A stretch of DNA of 64,000 nt from Sphingobium sp. Cam5-1. Lineage in GTDB: Bacteria; Pseudomonadota; Alphaproteobacteria; Sphingomonadales; Sphingomonadaceae. The stretch lies in the NCBI RefSeq assembly GCF_015693305.1, contig NZ_CP065138.1, positions 2,668,001-2,732,000 of the forward strand, read 5' to 3'. A model generated the notes under the pieces. It worked only from the letters and a program-made list of their open reading frames with translations, was not told where the DNA came from and did not search any database. A program made the translations under genes and the position numbers. Positions within the stretch are counted from its first letter, which is position 1; every line of letters starts with the position of its first letter. Shown here piece by piece: positions 25,598-36,428 of this stretch.

Positions 25598-27691
25598 ATG
25601 GCCCGCAGCCATCCGCTCGAACGCTATCGCAATTTCGGTATCATGGCGCATATTGACGCCGGCAAGACCACCACGACCGAGCGTATCCTTTATTACACCG
25701 GCAAGTCCTACAAGATCGGCGAAGTCCATGACGGCGCCGCCACCATGGACTGGATGGAGCAGGAGCAGGAGCGTGGTATCACCATCACGTCTGCGGCCAC
25801 TACTTGTGTGTGGAAAGCCGAAGAGGGCAAGGGTCCTGAGCATCGCCTGAACATCATCGACACCCCCGGTCACGTCGACTTCACCATTGAAGTTGAACGT
25901 TCGCTGCGCGTGCTCGACGGTGCGGTCGCTGCATTCGACGGCGTTGCTGGCGTTGAGCCGCAGTCGGAAACCGTGTGGCGCCAGGCCGACAAGTATCGCG
26001 TGCCGCGCATGTGCTTCATCAACAAGCTCGACCGTACCGGCGCCAACTTCTATTATTGCGTACAGACGATCATTGATCGCCTGGGCGCGACCCCGGCTGT
26101 ACTCTATCTGCCCATCGGCGCGGAATCGGAGTTCAGGGGGCTGGTCGACCTGGTCGAGAATCGCGCGATCATCTGGAAGGATGAAAATCTGGGCGCAGAA
26201 TTTTCCTATGAAGAGATTCCTGCTGACCTCGCCGATAAGGCCGCCGAATATCGCGAAAAGCTGATCGAGCTTGCCGTCGAGCAGGACGATGCCGCGATGG
26301 AAGCTTATCTGGAAGGCAACCTGCCCGACGTTGCGACCCTGAAGGCGCTGATCCGCAAGGGTACGCTGGGCCAGGCGTTCACCCCGGTGCTCTGCGGCTC
26401 GGCGTTCAAGAACAAGGGCGTTCAGCCGTTGCTCGACGCGGTCGTCGACTATCTGCCTTCGCCGCTCGACATTGAGGACGTGCAGGGCATCAACCCCGCG
26501 AACGATCAGCCCGACAGCCGTGCAACCGCTGACGACGCGCCTTTCTCGGGCCTGGCGTTCAAGATCATGAACGACCCGTTCGTCGGCTCGCTCACCTTCC
26601 TGCGCGTCTATTCGGGCACCCTGACCAAGGGCACCTATCTGAACTCGGTCAAGGACAAGAAGGAAAAGATCGGCCGCATGCTGCTGATGCATGCCAACAG
26701 CCGTGAAGATATCGACACCGCCTATGCGGGCGACATTGTCGCGCTGGCCGGCATGAAGGAAACCACCACGGGTGACACGCTGTGCGCCGAGCGCCAGCCG
26801 ATCATTCTGGAGCGGATGGAATTCCCCGAGCCGGTTATCGAACTGTCGGTGGAACCCAAGACCAAGGCCGACCAGGAAAAGATGGGCGTCGCGCTCAACC
26901 GCCTGGCCGCCGAAGATCCATCCTTCCGCGTCACGACCGATCACGAATCGGGCCAGACGATCATTAAGGGCATGGGTGAACTTCACCTCGAAATCCTCGT
27001 CGATCGCATGAAGCGCGAATTCAAGGTCGAGGCGAACGTCGGCGCGCCGCAGGTGGCCTATCGCGAGTACCTCAAGAAGCCGGTTGATATCGACTACACC
27101 CACAAGAAGCAGTCGGGCGGCACCGGCCAGTTCGGCCGCGTCAAGGTGAAGCTGACGCCGGGCGAGCGCGGTGCGGGTATCCTGTTCAAGGACGAGATCA
27201 AGGGCGGCAATATTCCCAAGGAATATATCCCCGCGATCGAAAAGGGTTTCCGCGAGACTGCGGCTACCGGTTCGCTGATCGGCTTCCCGATCATCGACTT
27301 CGAAATCGTGCTCTATGACGGCGCTTACCACGATGTCGACTCGTCGGCTTTGGCGTTCGAAATCTGTGCCCGTGGCGCGATGCGCGAAGCGGCGCAGAAG
27401 TCGGGCATCACGCTGCTCGAACCGGTCATGAAGGTCGAAGTCGTAACCCCGGAAGAATATCTGGGCGACGTCATCGGCGACATGAACAGCCGTCGTGGTC
27501 AGATCCAGGGCACCGACACGCGCGGCAATGCCCAGGTGGTCGAAGCCATGGTGCCGCTGGCCAACATGTTCGGCTATGTGAACTCGTTGCGTTCCTTCAC
27601 CCAGGGCCGCGCGAACTACTCGATGATCTTCTCCCATTATGACGAAGTGCCGCAGAATGTGGCGGACGAAGTCAAGGCGAAGATGGCCTGA
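25598..27691 (+). CDS. fusA: Elongation factor G
   Basis: 697-residue translocase GTPase. G1 is in [17 protein letters not shown], the switch region is TITSAATT, G3 is [15 protein letters not shown] and G4 is NKLD. All five domains are present, ending in the usual [17 protein letters not shown]. It moves tRNAs and mRNA after peptide transfer and recycles ribosomes with RRF. The GGAGAAG ribosome site is good. Confidence 0.98.
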   Translation: MARSHPLERYRNFGIMAHIDAGKTTTTERILYYTGKSYKIGEVHDGAATMDWMEQEQERGITITSAATTCVWKAEEGKGPEHRLNIIDTPGHVDFTIEVERSLRVLDGAVAAFDGVAGVEPQSETVWRQADKYRVPRMCFINKLDRTGANFYYCVQTIIDRLGATPAVLYLPIGAESEFRGLVDLVENRAIIWKDENLGAEFSYEEIPADLADKAAEYREKLIELAVEQDDAAMEAYLEGNLPDVATLKALIRKGTLGQAFTPVLCGSAFKNKGVQPLLDAVVDYLPSPLDIEDVQGINPANDQPDSRATADDAPFSGLAFKIMNDPFVGSLTFLRVYSGTLTKGTYLNSVKDKKEKIGRMLLMHANSREDIDTAYAGDIVALAGMKETTTGDTLCAERQPIILERMEFPEPVIELSVEPKTKADQEKMGVALNRLAAEDPSFRVTTDHESGQTIIKGMGELHLEILVDRMKREFKVEANVGAPQVAYREYLKKPVDIDYTHKKQSGGTGQFGRVKVKLTPGERGAGILFKDEIKGGNIPKEYIPAIEKGFRETAATGSLIGFPIIDFEIVLYDGAYHDVDSSALAFEICARGAMREAAQKSGITLLEPVMKVEVVTPEEYLGDVIGDMNSRRGQIQGTDTRGNAQVVEAMVPLANMFGYVNSLRSFTQGRANYSMIFSHYDEVPQNVADEVKAKMA

Positions 27692-27702
27692 TGATTTTCC
27701 TT

Positions 27703-27728
27703 AACCGAGCCGTGCAAACGGCTCGGTT
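27703..27728. terminator. Hairpin between fusA and tuf
   Basis: AACCGAGCCGT-gcaa-ACGGCTCGGTT, a perfect 11-bp stem 12 bases after the fusA stop, without a T-run. It may be an RNA processing or 3'-end protecting stem rather than a full terminator, given tuf follows on the same strand. Confidence 0.5.
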
Positions 27729-27827
27729 AGGGGCTGGTAATCTGTGAATTTGCTGCTATGGACGCGCCTTCGCGAGGCGCGGCCGAGCGGTCAGACCAAA
27801 GCTGATTTGATTAGAAGGTAGGATAAA

Positions 27828-29018
27828 ATGGCTAAGGCTAAGTTTGAGCGGAACAAGCCGCACTGCAACATCGGCACCATCGGTCACGTTGACCATGGCA
27901 AGACCTCGCTGACCGCGGCGATCACCAAGGTGCTGGCCGAAACCGGCGGCGCGACCTTCGTTGACTACGCGAACATCGACAAGGCTCCCGAAGAGCGCGA
28001 GCGCGGCATCACCATTTCGACGGCCCACGTCGAATATGAGACCGAAGCCCGCCACTACGCGCACGTCGACTGCCCGGGTCACGCTGACTACGTCAAGAAC
28101 ATGATCACCGGTGCGGCCCAGATGGACGGCGCGATCCTCGTCGTTTCGGCCACCGACGGTCCGATGCCGCAGACCCGCGAGCACATCCTGCTCGCCAAGC
28201 AGGTCGGCGTTCCGCAGCTGGTCGTGTTCATGAACAAGGTCGACCTGGTCGACGATCCGGAAATCCTCGAGCTGGTCGAGCTGGAAATCCGCGAGCTGCT
28301 GTCGTCCTACGACTTCGACGGCGACAACATCCCCGTCATCCCCGGCTCGGCCGTGAAGGCGCTGGACGGTTCGAACGACGAAATCGGTCGTGAAGCCGTT
28401 CTGAAGCTGATGGCTGCCGTTGACTCGTTCATCCCACAGCCGGAGCGTCCGGTTGACAAGCCGTTCCTGATGCCGATCGAAGACGTGTTCTCGATCTCGG
28501 GTCGTGGCACCGTGGTGACCGGTCGCGTTGAAACCGGCATTGTCAAGGTTGGCGAAGAAGTCGAAATCGTCGGCATCCGCGACACCCGCAAGACCACCGT
28601 CACCGGCGTCGAAATGTTCCGCAAGCTGCTCGACCAGGGCGAAGCTGGCGACAACATCGGTGCTCTGGTTCGTGGCGTTGGCCGTGAAGACGTTGAGCGT
28701 GGCCAGGTTCTGGCGAAGCCCGGTTCGGTTACGCCGCACACCGAGTTCGACGCCGAAGTCTACGTCCTGTCGAAGGAAGAAGGTGGCCGTCACACCCCGT
28801 TCTTCGCGAACTATCGTCCGCAGTTCTACTTCCGGACCACTGACGTGACCGGCGAAGTGATCCTGCCCGAGGGCACCGAGATGGTAATGCCCGGCGACAA
28901 TGTGAAGCTCGGCGTCAAGCTGATCGCTCCGATCGCGATGGACTCCGGTCTCCGTTTCGCCATCCGTGAAGGCGGCCGCACCGTCGGCGCCGGGGTTGTC
29001 GGCACGATCTCGAAGTAA
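27828..29018 (+). CDS. tuf: Elongation factor Tu
   Basis: 396-residue GTPase that delivers aminoacyl-tRNA. G1 [11 protein letters not shown]3 DCPGHADY, G4 NKVD and the effector motif [13 protein letters not shown] are all present. The three-domain structure is complete, ending [10 protein letters not shown]. Codon use is very biased, as expected for a highly expressed gene. AGGATAAA precedes the start. Confidence 0.99.
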   Translation: MAKAKFERNKPHCNIGTIGHVDHGKTSLTAAITKVLAETGGATFVDYANIDKAPEERERGITISTAHVEYETEARHYAHVDCPGHADYVKNMITGAAQMDGAILVVSATDGPMPQTREHILLAKQVGVPQLVVFMNKVDLVDDPEILELVELEIRELLSSYDFDGDNIPVIPGSAVKALDGSNDEIGREAVLKLMAAVDSFIPQPERPVDKPFLMPIEDVFSISGRGTVVTGRVETGIVKVGEEVEIVGIRDTRKTTVTGVEMFRKLLDQGEAGDNIGALVRGVGREDVERGQVLAKPGSVTPHTEFDAEVYVLSKEEGGRHTPFFANYRPQFYFRTTDVTGEVILPEGTEMVMPGDNVKLGVKLIAPIAMDSGLRFAIREGGRTVGAGVVGTISK

Positions 29019-29029
29019 TATAGGACCGC

Positions 29030-29059
29030 AGCGGCGCGAATCGCCTGATTCGCGCCGCT
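29030..29059 (+). terminator. Strong hairpin after tuf
   Basis: AGCGGCGCGAATC-gcct-GATTCGCGCCGCT, a 13-bp perfect stem 11 bases after the tuf stop, without a following T-run. It probably stabilises or partly terminates the tuf mRNA. Confidence 0.6.
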
Positions 29060-29070
29060 CGGATTCTCTA

Positions 29071-29137
29071 CCGCCCCGGATCGCCTTTCTCCGGCTCGAC
29101 TGAGCTAGAAGGGCAAGGAACGGGGCGGATATTTTTT
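29071..29137 (+). terminator. Second terminator-like structure after tuf
   Basis: CCGCCCCG (29071-29078) pairs with CGGGGCGG (29121-29128) and is followed by ATATTTTTTG. A smaller fold may lie between the arms. Together with 29030-29059 it suggests that transcription largely stops between the str and S10 blocks. Confidence 0.55.
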
Positions 29138-29143
29138 GTTGGT

Positions 29144-29189
29144 GCATTTTCACAAGTCATCGGCTGCTCCAGCTGATTTCTGAAAATGC
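29144..29189. repeat. Palindrome resembling the 1351/7361 element, upstream of rpsJ
   Basis: Outer arms GCATTTTC/GAAAATGC are identical to those of the repeats at 1353 and 7363. The inner stem is ATCGGCTG/CAGCTGAT (one G-T pair) with a 3-base loop. The second palindrome of the other copies is absent. It ends 37 bases before the rpsJ start. Confidence 0.55.
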
Positions 29190-29225
29190 TCTGAGTTTTG
29201 GCTCTTTCGCATCGGTACAGGAACA

Positions 29226-29534
29226 ATGGACAGCAACATCCGCATTCGCCTCAAGGCGTTCGATCATCGTGTGCTTGATCAGGCGACCGGCGACATCGCC
29301 GAAACCGCCCGCCGCACCGGCGCCCTTATTCGCGGTCCGATTCCCCTTCCGACGCGCATCGAAAAGTTCACGGTCAACCGTGGTCCGCACATCGACAAGA
29401 AGTCGCGCGAGCAGTTCGAGGTCCGCACCTACAAGCGTATGCTTGACATTGTGCAGCCGACGCCGCAGACGGTCGACGCGCTGATGAAGCTGGACCTGGC
29501 TGCCGGCGTGAACGTGGAAATCAAGCTGGCTTAA
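29226..29534 (+). CDS. rpsJ: 30S ribosomal protein S10
   Basis: 102-residue S10, also the NusE antitermination factor. [19 protein letters not shown] and [16 protein letters not shown] are conserved. AGGAACA precedes the ATG. First gene of the S10 block; a palindromic element lies just upstream and a 270-base structured spacer follows. Confidence 0.98.
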   Translation: MDSNIRIRLKAFDHRVLDQATGDIAETARRTGALIRGPIPLPTRIEKFTVNRGPHIDKKSREQFEVRTYKRMLDIVQPTPQTVDALMKLDLAAGVNVEIKLA

Positions 29535-29807
29535 GCTGGCAAGTCCCCGCTTTTCCGCAAGGATGGCAGGGTATCGGGCATTCCGGGAGGCCGGAAGCTC
29601 AAACGACACAAGGGATACCGCATGGCCCTCCGGTGAACCGGAAAGGTTCATGGTCCTGGTCCCCCGTCGCTGGTCCCGAGGAGGGGTCGGCATCCAACCC
29701 GGACGGGGTGATTGTTATTTCGGGTTGGCCGCGAGGGAGAAATCCTAAGCGGTTTTTTCGTTGGATACGCCCGCTGCTAAGGCGGGCCTCTATGGGAGTA
29801 ATCAGTG
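29535..29807 (+). promoter_or_regulatory. Structured spacer between rpsJ and rplC
   Basis: About 270 bases with no plausible gene, unusually long inside the S10 operon. Visible pairings are GGTATC near 29573 with GATACC near 29612, TTCCGG/CCGGAA near 29581-29598, CCGG/CCGG near 29630-29641, AACCCG/CGGGTT near 29697-29724 and GCCCGC/GGCGGGC near 29769-29787. The last stem lies just before the rplC ribosome site. A cis-regulatory RNA (for example r-protein feedback) is an inference. Confidence 0.45.
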
Positions 29808-30563
29808 ATGCGCACAGGCGTGATCGCTAAGAAAGTCGGGATGACCCGTCTGTTCCAGGAGGACGGACGGCATGTACCGGTTACGGTTCTGGCCCTTGAG
29901 GGCAACCAGGTCGTGGCTCGCAAGGAAGTTGATCGTGACGGTTATGTCGCGGTTCAGCTCGGTGCGGGCGTTGCGAAGGTTAAGAATGTCGCCAAGCCGC
30001 AGCGCGGCCACTTCGCCAAGGCGGAAGTTGAGCCCAAGGCGCGTCTGGTCGAATTTCGTGTCGCCGAGGACGCGCTCCTCGATGTCGGCGCCGAGATCGC
30101 GGCCGATCATTTCATCGCCGGCCAGCTGGTCGATGTTGCCGGTCATACCCAGGGTAAGGGTTTTGCCGGTGCCATGAAGCGCTGGGGCTTCGGCGGTATG
30201 CGCGCTACCCACGGCGTGTCGATCAGCCACCGTGCCCATGGTTCGACGGGTAACCGCCAGGATCCGGGTCGCGTCTTCAAGAACAAGAAGATGGCGGGTC
30301 ACATGGGTGACCGTGAGCGGACCCAGCAGAACCTCGAGATCGTCCGCACGGACGTCGAGCGTGGCTTGCTGTTCGTCAAGGGCTCGGTTCCGGGCGCCAA
30401 GGGCACCTGGCTGACCGTCAGCGACGCCGTCAAGGTGAAGCGTCCTGCGGATGCGCCTTATCCGGCCAGCCTGAAGCAGGCTGCCAACAGCAACAACGCT
30501 CCGGCCGAGACGCCCGCTGAAGAAGCGGCTGCTCCCGAAGCGACCGAAGGCCAGGAGGGCTAA
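29808..30563 (+). CDS. rplC: 50S ribosomal protein L3
   Basis: 251-residue L3, an early assembly protein near the peptidyl transferase centre. [16 protein letters not shown] starts the protein, and [37 protein letters not shown] are core motifs; the Gln in NRQDPG is the known methylation site in other bacteria. A C-terminal tail of about 40 residues, rich in Ala/Glu/Pro, extends beyond the usual length. ATG 29808 was preferred over an adjoining GTG. Confidence 0.97.
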   Translation: MRTGVIAKKVGMTRLFQEDGRHVPVTVLALEGNQVVARKEVDRDGYVAVQLGAGVAKVKNVAKPQRGHFAKAEVEPKARLVEFRVAEDALLDVGAEIAADHFIAGQLVDVAGHTQGKGFAGAMKRWGFGGMRATHGVSISHRAHGSTGNRQDPGRVFKNKKMAGHMGDRERTQQNLEIVRTDVERGLLFVKGSVPGAKGTWLTVSDAVKVKRPADAPYPASLKQAANSNNAPAETPAEEAAAPEATEGQEG

Positions 30564-30565
30564 TC

Positions 30566-31189
30566 ATGAAGGTCAATGTACAGACCCTCGACGCGCAGGC
30601 TGCTGGTGATGTGGAACTGAGCGATGCCGTGTTCGGTATCGAGCCTCGCACCGACATCCTGCACCGCGTCGTCCTCTGGCAGCTCGAGAAGCGTCGTGCT
30701 CCAACGCGTGCTACCCGTGAGCGTTCGGACGTGGCCCGCACCGGCAAGAAGTTCGGCCGTCAGAAGGGTGGTGGTACCGCCCGTCACGGCGACCGCAAGG
30801 CGCCGGTGTTCATCGGCGGTGGTAAGGCGCACGGTGCCCGTGCCCGCACCTTCGGCCACGACCTCAACAAGAAGGTTCGCGCACTGGGCCTGAAAATGGC
30901 TCTGTCGACGAAGGCCAAGAACGGCTCGTTGATCGTTCTCGACAATCTCGACGTGGCAGAAGGCAAGACCAAGGCTCTGGTCGCGCACCTTGCCAAGCTG
31001 AACCTCAACAAGGCGCTGTTCATTGACGGCGACGCGGTGAACGTCAGCTTTGCAAAGGCTTCGGCGAACATCGTCGGCGTGGACTTGCTGCCGGCCGTCG
31101 GCGCCAATGTCTACGACATCCTTAGGGCGGATTCGCTGGTGCTGACGCGTGCCGCGGTCGAAAAGCTGGAGGCGCGTTTCAATGGCTAA
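30566..31189 (+). CDS. rplD: 50S ribosomal protein L4
   Basis: 207-residue L4. The tunnel loop [20 protein letters not shown] is present near 50-75. L4 is a 23S rRNA binder and, in some bacteria, the S10-operon repressor. It starts 2 bases after rplC, so the two are coupled. The 3' end overlaps rplW by 8 bases. Confidence 0.98.
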   Translation: MKVNVQTLDAQAAGDVELSDAVFGIEPRTDILHRVVLWQLEKRRAPTRATRERSDVARTGKKFGRQKGGGTARHGDRKAPVFIGGGKAHGARARTFGHDLNKKVRALGLKMALSTKAKNGSLIVLDNLDVAEGKTKALVAHLAKLNLNKALFIDGDAVNVSFAKASANIVGVDLLPAVGANVYDILRADSLVLTRAAVEKLEARFNG

Positions 31190-31499
31190 GAAAGAAGCCG
31201 CGAAGGTCGATAACCGTCATTATGACGTCGTCGTCGCCCCGGTCATCACTGAGAAGTCGACCCTTCTCTCCGAAAACAACGCCGTAGTCTTCAAGGTCGC
31301 CAATGATGCGACCAAGCCGGAGATTAAGGCGGCCGTCGAAGCGCTCTGGGGTGTGACCGTCAAGAGCGTGAACACGCTGGTCGCCAAGGGCAAGACGAAG
31401 AAGTGGAAGGGCAAGCCCTACACTCGCTCGGACGTGAAGAAGGCGATCGTTCGGCTGGCTGACGGCCAGTCGATCGACATCACCGAAGGAGTGCGCTGA
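31182..31499 (+). CDS. rplW: 50S ribosomal protein L23
   Basis: 105-residue L23, at the tunnel exit where SRP and trigger factor dock. [19 protein letters not shown] is conserved. The start [10 protein letters not shown] overlaps the end of rplD, with GGAGGCG upstream inside rplD; a longer in-frame start further inside rplD lacks family support. Confidence 0.97.
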   Translation: MAKKEAAKVDNRHYDVVVAPVITEKSTLLSENNAVVFKVANDATKPEIKAAVEALWGVTVKSVNTLVAKGKTKKWKGKPYTRSDVKKAIVRLADGQSIDITEGVR

Positions 31500-31501
31500 T
31501 C

Positions 31502-32338
31502 ATGGCGCTTAAGAGCTACAACCCGACCAGCCCCGCGCAGCGTGGCTTGATCCTGGTCGACAAGTCCAGCCTGCACAAGGGCAAGCCCGTCAAGGCGCTG
31601 ACCGAAGGCAAGCGCAAGACTGGTGGCCGTAACAACAAGGGCCATGTTACTTCGCGCGGTATCGGCGGCGGTCACAAGCAGCGCTATCGAATCATCGACT
31701 TCAAGCGCCGCTTGTGGGACGTCGAAGGCACGGTCGAGCGTCTGGAATATGACCCCAACCGCACCGCTTTCATCGCGCTGGTCAACTATCCCGATGGCAC
31801 CCAGGCCTATATCCTGGCGCCGCAGCGGCTTGCCCCGGGTGACAAGGTCATCGCGGGCAAGAAGACCGACGTGAAGCCGGGCAACGCGATGGAACTGGGT
31901 CAGATGCCGGTCGGCACGATCATCCACAACATCGAGATGAAGCCGGGCAAGGGCGGTCAGCTCTGCCGTTCGGCGGGCACCTATGCCCAACTGGTCGGCC
32001 GCGATCGTGGCATGGTGATGGTCCGCCTGTCGTCGGGCGAGCAGCGCTACATCCGTTCGGACTGCATGGGCACCATCGGCGCCGTGTCGAACCCGGACAA
32101 TGGCAACACCAACCTCGCCAAGGCAGGCCGTAACCGTTGGAACGGCATCCGTCCGCTGACGCGCGGTGTGGCGAAGAACCCGGTCGATCACCCGCATGGC
32201 GGTGGTGAAGGCCGGACCTCGGGCGGCCGTCATCCGGTTACGCCCTGGGGCAAGCCGACCAAGGGCGCGCGCACCCGCCACAACAAGGCGACGGACAAGT
32301 TCATCATCCGTAGCCGCCACGCGAAGAAGAAGAGGTAA
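31502..32338 (+). CDS. rplB: 50S ribosomal protein L2
   Basis: 278-residue L2, needed for subunit association and peptidyl transfer. Seen: [22 protein letters not shown], and the C-terminal [23 protein letters not shown] with the conserved His. Separated from rplW by two bases. Confidence 0.98.
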   Translation: MALKSYNPTSPAQRGLILVDKSSLHKGKPVKALTEGKRKTGGRNNKGHVTSRGIGGGHKQRYRIIDFKRRLWDVEGTVERLEYDPNRTAFIALVNYPDGTQAYILAPQRLAPGDKVIAGKKTDVKPGNAMELGQMPVGTIIHNIEMKPGKGGQLCRSAGTYAQLVGRDRGMVMVRLSSGEQRYIRSDCMGTIGAVSNPDNGNTNLAKAGRNRWNGIRPLTRGVAKNPVDHPHGGGEGRTSGGRHPVTPWGKPTKGARTRHNKATDKFIIRSRHAKKKR

Positions 32339-32343
32339 GCGAG

Positions 32344-32622
32344 ATGGCTCGTTCCGTCTGGAAAGGTCCTTTCGTGGACCTCAGCCTTCTGAAGAAGGCG
32401 GAAGTGGCGCAGGACGCCGGTGGCCGTTCGGGTCCGATCAAGACCTGGTCGCGCCGTTCCACCATCCTGCCGCAGTTCGTTGGCCTGACGTTCAACGTCT
32501 ATAACGGCCGCAAGCATGTGCCGGTCTCGGTGAACGAGGATATGGTAGGTCACAAGCTGGGTGAATTCGCCCCGACCCGCTACTTCCCCGGCCACGCTGC
32601 CGACAAGAAGGGCAAGCGCTAA
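32344..32622 (+). CDS. rpsS: 30S ribosomal protein S19
   Basis: 92-residue S19 of the 30S head. [18 protein letters not shown] and [18 protein letters not shown] are conserved. Its TAA stop overlaps the rplV start (TAATG). Confidence 0.98.
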   Translation: MARSVWKGPFVDLSLLKKAEVAQDAGGRSGPIKTWSRRSTILPQFVGLTFNVYNGRKHVPVSVNEDMVGHKLGEFAPTRYFPGHAADKKGKR

Positions 32623-33008
32623 TGAGCAAGGAAAAGGCTCCCCGTCGCGTCGCCGACAATGAGGCGCTGGCCGTTGGCACGCAGATCCGTGGTTCGGCCC
32701 AGAAGCTGAACCTGGTCGCCACGCTCATCCGCGGCCGTAAGGTCGAGGACGCGCTGAACATCCTCGCTTTCTCGAAGAAGGCGATGGCGGTCGACGTGCG
32801 CAAGGTGTTGGCTTCGGCCATCGCCAATGCGGAAAACAATCACAATCTGGACGTCGACTCGCTGGTCGTCGCGGAAGCGTCGGTGGGCAAGAGCTTCACC
32901 CTGAAGCGCTTCCACGCTCGCGGCCGTGGCAAGTCGACCCGGATCCTGAAGCCCTTCAGCCGCGTGCGCATCGTCGTTCGCGAAGCAGCTGAAGAAGCGG
33001 AGGCGTAA
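32622..33008 (+). CDS. rplV: 50S ribosomal protein L22
   Basis: 128-residue L22, lining the exit tunnel. The loop [20 protein letters not shown] is seen near the C-terminus. The start overlaps the rpsS stop by one base, so translation is coupled. Confidence 0.98.
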   Translation: MSKEKAPRRVADNEALAVGTQIRGSAQKLNLVATLIRGRKVEDALNILAFSKKAMAVDVRKVLASAIANAENNHNLDVDSLVVAEASVGKSFTLKRFHARGRGKSTRILKPFSRVRIVVREAAEEAEA

Positions 33009-33012
33009 GCAC

Positions 33013-33708
33013 ATGGGTCACAAGAGCAATCCGATCGGTCTGCGCCTGCAGATCAACCGCACCTGGGACAGCCGCTGGTATGCCGAAGGCGCCGACTATG
33101 GCCGTCTGCTGCTGGAGGATCTGAAGATCCGCCAGTATATCATGAAGAACCTGCCGCAAGCCGCGATCTCCAAGGTCGTGATCGAGCGCCCGGCCAAGCT
33201 GTGCCGCGTGTCGGTATATGCCGCTCGTCCCGGTGTGATCATCGGTAAGAAGGGCGCGGACATCGAGAAGCTGCGCAAGAAGCTGGGCAGCCTGACCTCT
33301 TCGGACGTCAGCCTGAACATCGTCGAGATTCGCAAGCCGGAAGTCGACTCCAAGCTCGTTGCGCAGGGCATCGCCGACCAGCTGGAACGCCGCGTTGCGT
33401 TCCGCCGGGCGATGAAGCGTGCTGTTCAGTCGGCCCTGCGTCTGGGCGCCGAGGGCATCAAGATCACCTGCGGCGGCCGTCTGGGCGGCGCGGAGATCGC
33501 GCGCGTCGAATGGTATCGCGAAGGCCGCGTTCCGCTGCACACGCTGCGTGCGAACGTCGACTATGCCGAAGCCACGGCCCACACCGCCTATGGCGTGTGC
33601 GGCATCAAGGTCTGGATCTTCAAGGGCGAAATCCTTGGTCACGATCCGATGGCTACCGACCGGCTGATGCTGGAGGCTCAGACCTCCGGCGTGCGCCCGG
33701 CGCGCTGA
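33013..33708 (+). CDS. rpsC: 30S ribosomal protein S3
   Basis: 231-residue S3 at the mRNA entry site. [22 protein letters not shown] opens the protein, the KH domain has [17 protein letters not shown], and the C-terminal domain has [30 protein letters not shown]. Complete. Confidence 0.98.
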   Translation: MGHKSNPIGLRLQINRTWDSRWYAEGADYGRLLLEDLKIRQYIMKNLPQAAISKVVIERPAKLCRVSVYAARPGVIIGKKGADIEKLRKKLGSLTSSDVSLNIVEIRKPEVDSKLVAQGIADQLERRVAFRRAMKRAVQSALRLGAEGIKITCGGRLGGAEIARVEWYREGRVPLHTLRANVDYAEATAHTAYGVCGIKVWIFKGEILGHDPMATDRLMLEAQTSGVRPAR

Positions 33709-33729
33709 GAATAAGGTAGGTATAGCGTC

Positions 33730-34161
33730 ATGCTGCAACCGAAAAAAATGAAGTTCCGCAAGACCTTCAAGGGCCGGATCAAGGGCGACGCCAAGGGCGG
33801 TTCGGACCTGAATTTTGGCGCCTATGGTCTGAAGGCTCTGGAACCCGAGCGTGTTACCGCGCGTCAGATCGAGGCGGCCCGCCGCGCGATCACCCGGCAC
33901 ATCCGCCGTCAGGGTCGTTTGTGGATCCGCGTGTTCCCCGACGTTCCGGTGTCGAAGAAGCCTGCCGAAGTCCGTCAGGGTAAGGGTAAGGGTTCGGTCG
34001 AATATTGGGCGGCTCGCGTCAAGCCGGGTCGTATCCTGTTCGAACTCGACGGCGTTCCCGGCCCGCTCGCAGCAGAGGCATTCTCGCGCGCCGCGATGAA
34101 GCTGCCCATCAAGACCAAGGTCGTTGCCCGCCTCGGCGACACCTCGCACCTGGAGGGCTAA
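33730..34161 (+). CDS. rplP: 50S ribosomal protein L16
   Basis: 143-residue L16, helping place A-site t[36 protein letters not shown] and [16 protein letters not shown] are diagnostic. Follows rpsC by 21 bases. Confidence 0.98.
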   Translation: MLQPKKMKFRKTFKGRIKGDAKGGSDLNFGAYGLKALEPERVTARQIEAARRAITRHIRRQGRLWIRVFPDVPVSKKPAEVRQGKGKGSVEYWAARVKPGRILFELDGVPGPLAAEAFSRAAMKLPIKTKVVARLGDTSHLEG

Positions 34162-34164
34162 GCC

Positions 34165-34368
34165 GTGGCGAACGTTGCCGACCTCAAAACCAAGACGGAC
34201 GACGAACTGTCGACCGAACTCAACAACCTGAAGCGCGAGCAGTTCAACCTGCGTTTCCAGGCGGCCACCAACCAGCTGGAAAAGCCCAGCCGCGTGAAGG
34301 AAGTCCGCCGTTCGATCGCGCAGATCAAGACCCTGCAGACCGAGCGTTCGCGCTCGGCCGCGAAGTAA
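34165..34368 (+). CDS. rpmC: 50S ribosomal protein L29
   Basis: 67-residue two-helix L29 near the tunnel exit. [21 protein letters not shown] is conserved. GTG start, 3 bases after rplP with GGAGGGC as ribosome site. Confidence 0.97.
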   Translation: MANVADLKTKTDDELSTELNNLKREQFNLRFQAATNQLEKPSRVKEVRRSIAQIKTLQTERSRSAAK

Positions 34369-34380
34369 AGGAAACACACG

Positions 34381-34644
34381 ATGCCCAAGCGCGTGCTGAC
34401 GGGAACGGTGGTTTCCGACAAGACCGACAAGACGGTGGTGGTTCGCGTGGAGCGCAAGGTTAAGCACGCGCTCTACGGCAAGATCATCCGCCGCTCTAAG
34501 AAGTACCATGCCCATGATGAGGGCAATGTTTACAAGGAAGGCGAAACGGTCCGTATCGAAGAGACCGCGCCGATTTCCAAGCTCAAGACCTGGAAGGTCA
34601 TTGAGCGCGTGGACACCCACAAGTCGCCTGAAACGGCGGCCTGA
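34381..34644 (+). CDS. rpsQ: 30S ribosomal protein S17
   Basis: 87-residue S17, an early 16S binder. [31 protein letters not shown] start and KYHAHDEGN are conserved. A 164-base spacer without a gene separates it from rplN; this is longer than usual within spc operons, though I see no clear terminator in it. Confidence 0.98.
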   Translation: MPKRVLTGTVVSDKTDKTVVVRVERKVKHALYGKIIRRSKKYHAHDEGNVYKEGETVRIEETAPISKLKTWKVIERVDTHKSPETAA

Positions 34645-34808
34645 GGTTAGTCACCGGCCTTGAGGGTCGAAATTTCGGACGCGGGGCTGGCCTTTTCTTC
34701 TCGGAGAGGTTACAGGCCCGCGCTTCGTGTTTCGAATCTTCCGGTCGAAACCCGAATTCGGAACCGCCGGGACAGTCTCGGTAGGCCAAACAAGAAGGAA
34801 CCGGATCA

Positions 34809-35177
34809 ATGATCCAGATGCAATCCAATCTTGACGTCGCTGACAACAGCGGCGCCAAGCGCGTCCAGTGCATCAAGGTGCTGGGCGGCTCGAAGCGTCG
34901 CTTCGCGAGCGTGGGCGACATCATCGTCGTCTCGATCAAGGAAGCTGCGCCTCGTGGCAAGGTGAAGAAGGGTGACGTGCATCGCGCCGTCATTGTGCGC
35001 ACCGCCAAGGACGTGCGTCGCGCTGATGGCAGCGTGATTCGCTTCGACGGCAACGCCGCCGTGCTCATCAACAAGAACGAGGAGCCGATCGGCACCCGTA
35101 TCTTTGGCCCGGTCGTTCGCGAACTGCGCGCCAAGAAGCACATGAAGATCATCAGCCTTGCTCCTGAGGTGCTGTAA
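34809..35177 (+). CDS. rplN: 50S ribosomal protein L14
   Basis: 122-residue L14 at the subunit interface. [18 protein letters not shown] and [24 protein letters not shown] are typical. GAAGGAACC lies upstream. The stop overlaps the rplX start (TAATG). Confidence 0.98.
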   Translation: MIQMQSNLDVADNSGAKRVQCIKVLGGSKRRFASVGDIIVVSIKEAAPRGKVKKGDVHRAVIVRTAKDVRRADGSVIRFDGNAAVLINKNEEPIGTRIFGPVVRELRAKKHMKIISLAPEVL

Positions 35178-35488
35178 TGAGTGCTGCTAGAATCAAGAAG
35201 GGCGACAAGGTCGTCGTGCTGGCTGGCAAGGACAAGGGCCGTACGGGCGCTGTTTTGGCTGTGCTGCCCAAGGACGACAAGGTCCTGGTGGAAGGCATCA
35301 ACGTGCATGCGCGTCACCGCAAACCCGACCAGGCAAACCCGCAGGGTGGCATCGAGCGCAAGCCCGCGCCGCTCCACATTTCGAATGTCGCTGTCGCCGA
35401 CAAGGATGGCAAGCCGACCCGCGTCCGTTTCGAGGACCGCGACGGCAAGAAGGTCCGCGTCGCCGTCAAGTCCGGTGAGGTGCTGTAA
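35177..35488 (+). CDS. rplX: 50S ribosomal protein L24
   Basis: 103-residue L24, an assembly initiator. The KOW motif is [34 protein letters not shown] is conserved. One-base overlaps with both neighbours indicate tight coupling of rplN-rplX-rplE. Confidence 0.98.
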   Translation: MSAARIKKGDKVVVLAGKDKGRTGAVLAVLPKDDKVLVEGINVHARHRKPDQANPQGGIERKPAPLHISNVAVADKDGKPTRVRFEDRDGKKVRVAVKSGEVL

Positions 35489-36060
35489 TGAGCGACAAGT
35501 ATATTCCGCGCTCGAAGTCGCTCTATGACGCCGAAATCGCCAAGGCGATGACCGAAAAGTTCGGTTACAAGAACGTCATGGAAGTGCCCAAGATCGAGAA
35601 GATCACGCTCAATATGGGCGTGGGCGAAGCGACCCAGGACAAGAAGAAGGTCACCTCGGCCGCCGAGGAAATGGAACTGATCGCTGGCCAGAAGCCGGTG
35701 ATCACCAAGGCCCGTAAGTCGATCGCGCAGTTCAAGCTGCGTGAAGGCATGCCGATCGGGGCCAAGGTCACGCTGCGTCGTGAGCGCATGTACGAGTTTC
35801 TTGATCGTCTGATCAACATCGCTCTGCCCCGCGTGCGCGACTTCCGTGGTCTCAATCCGAAGAGCTTTGACGGCCGTGGCAACTATGCTTTCGGCATCAA
35901 GGAGCAGATCATCTTCCCGGAGATCAACTATGACCGCATCGACAAGGTGCGCGGCATGGACATCATCGTGACCACCACGGCGAAGACGGACGAGGAAGCG
36001 CGCGAACTGCTGCGTCTCTTCGGCTTCCCCTTCCCGATCGAAGAGAAGCAGGCGGCCTGA
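35488..36060 (+). CDS. rplE: 50S ribosomal protein L5
   Basis: 190-residue L5, which binds 5S rRNA and P-site t[37 protein letters not shown] and [18 protein letters not shown] are conserved. The start overlaps the rplX stop by one base. Confidence 0.98.
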   Translation: MSDKYIPRSKSLYDAEIAKAMTEKFGYKNVMEVPKIEKITLNMGVGEATQDKKKVTSAAEEMELIAGQKPVITKARKSIAQFKLREGMPIGAKVTLRRERMYEFLDRLINIALPRVRDFRGLNPKSFDGRGNYAFGIKEQIIFPEINYDRIDKVRGMDIIVTTTAKTDEEARELLRLFGFPFPIEEKQAA

Positions 36061-36110
36061 TCCAGGTCCCGCTTCTCTTTCCAGACACCCAAGGAAAGAG
36101 AACTTAAGTC

Positions 36111-36416
36111 ATGGCGAAACTGAGTTCGATCAACAAGAATGAGCGCCGCAAGAAGCTGGTCAAGAAATATGCCGGCCGCTATGCGAAGCTCAAGGCGATC
36201 GCGAATGATACCGCGGCCGACGACAGCGATCGTCTGATCGCGCGTCTGAAGATGGCGGAGATCCCCCGCAACGGCAACCCGACGCGCGTTCGGAACCGCT
36301 GCGAACTGACGGGGCGTCCCCGCGCTTATTACCGCAAATTCCGCCTCTGCCGCGTGCAGCTGCGTGATCTGGCTAACAAAGGCCTGATCCCCGGCGTCAC
36401 CAAGTCGAGCTGGTAA
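36111..36416 (+). CDS. rpsN: 30S ribosomal protein S14
   Basis: 101-residue S14 of the long, zinc-free type: it lacks the CxxC...CxxC motif of the short form. [20 protein letters not shown] and [18 protein letters not shown] are conserved. 50 bases after rplE. Confidence 0.98.
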   Translation: MAKLSSINKNERRKKLVKKYAGRYAKLKAIANDTAADDSDRLIARLKMAEIPRNGNPTRVRNRCELTGRPRAYYRKFRLCRVQLRDLANKGLIPGVTKSSW

Positions 36417-36428
36417 GGATCATTTGAG

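Noticed and set aside
25565..27637. A 690-codon open frame antisense to fusA
   Set aside because: It mirrors fusA exactly, and strong GC codon bias creates such mirror frames. No family resemblance or ribosome site.
27756..29153. A 465-codon frame antisense to tuf
   Set aside because: Mirror of a highly biased gene, no domain.
32956..34620. A 554-codon frame antisense to rplV-rpsC-rplP-rpmC-rpsQ
   Set aside because: It crosses five certain ribosomal genes and their gaps; a compositional artefact.
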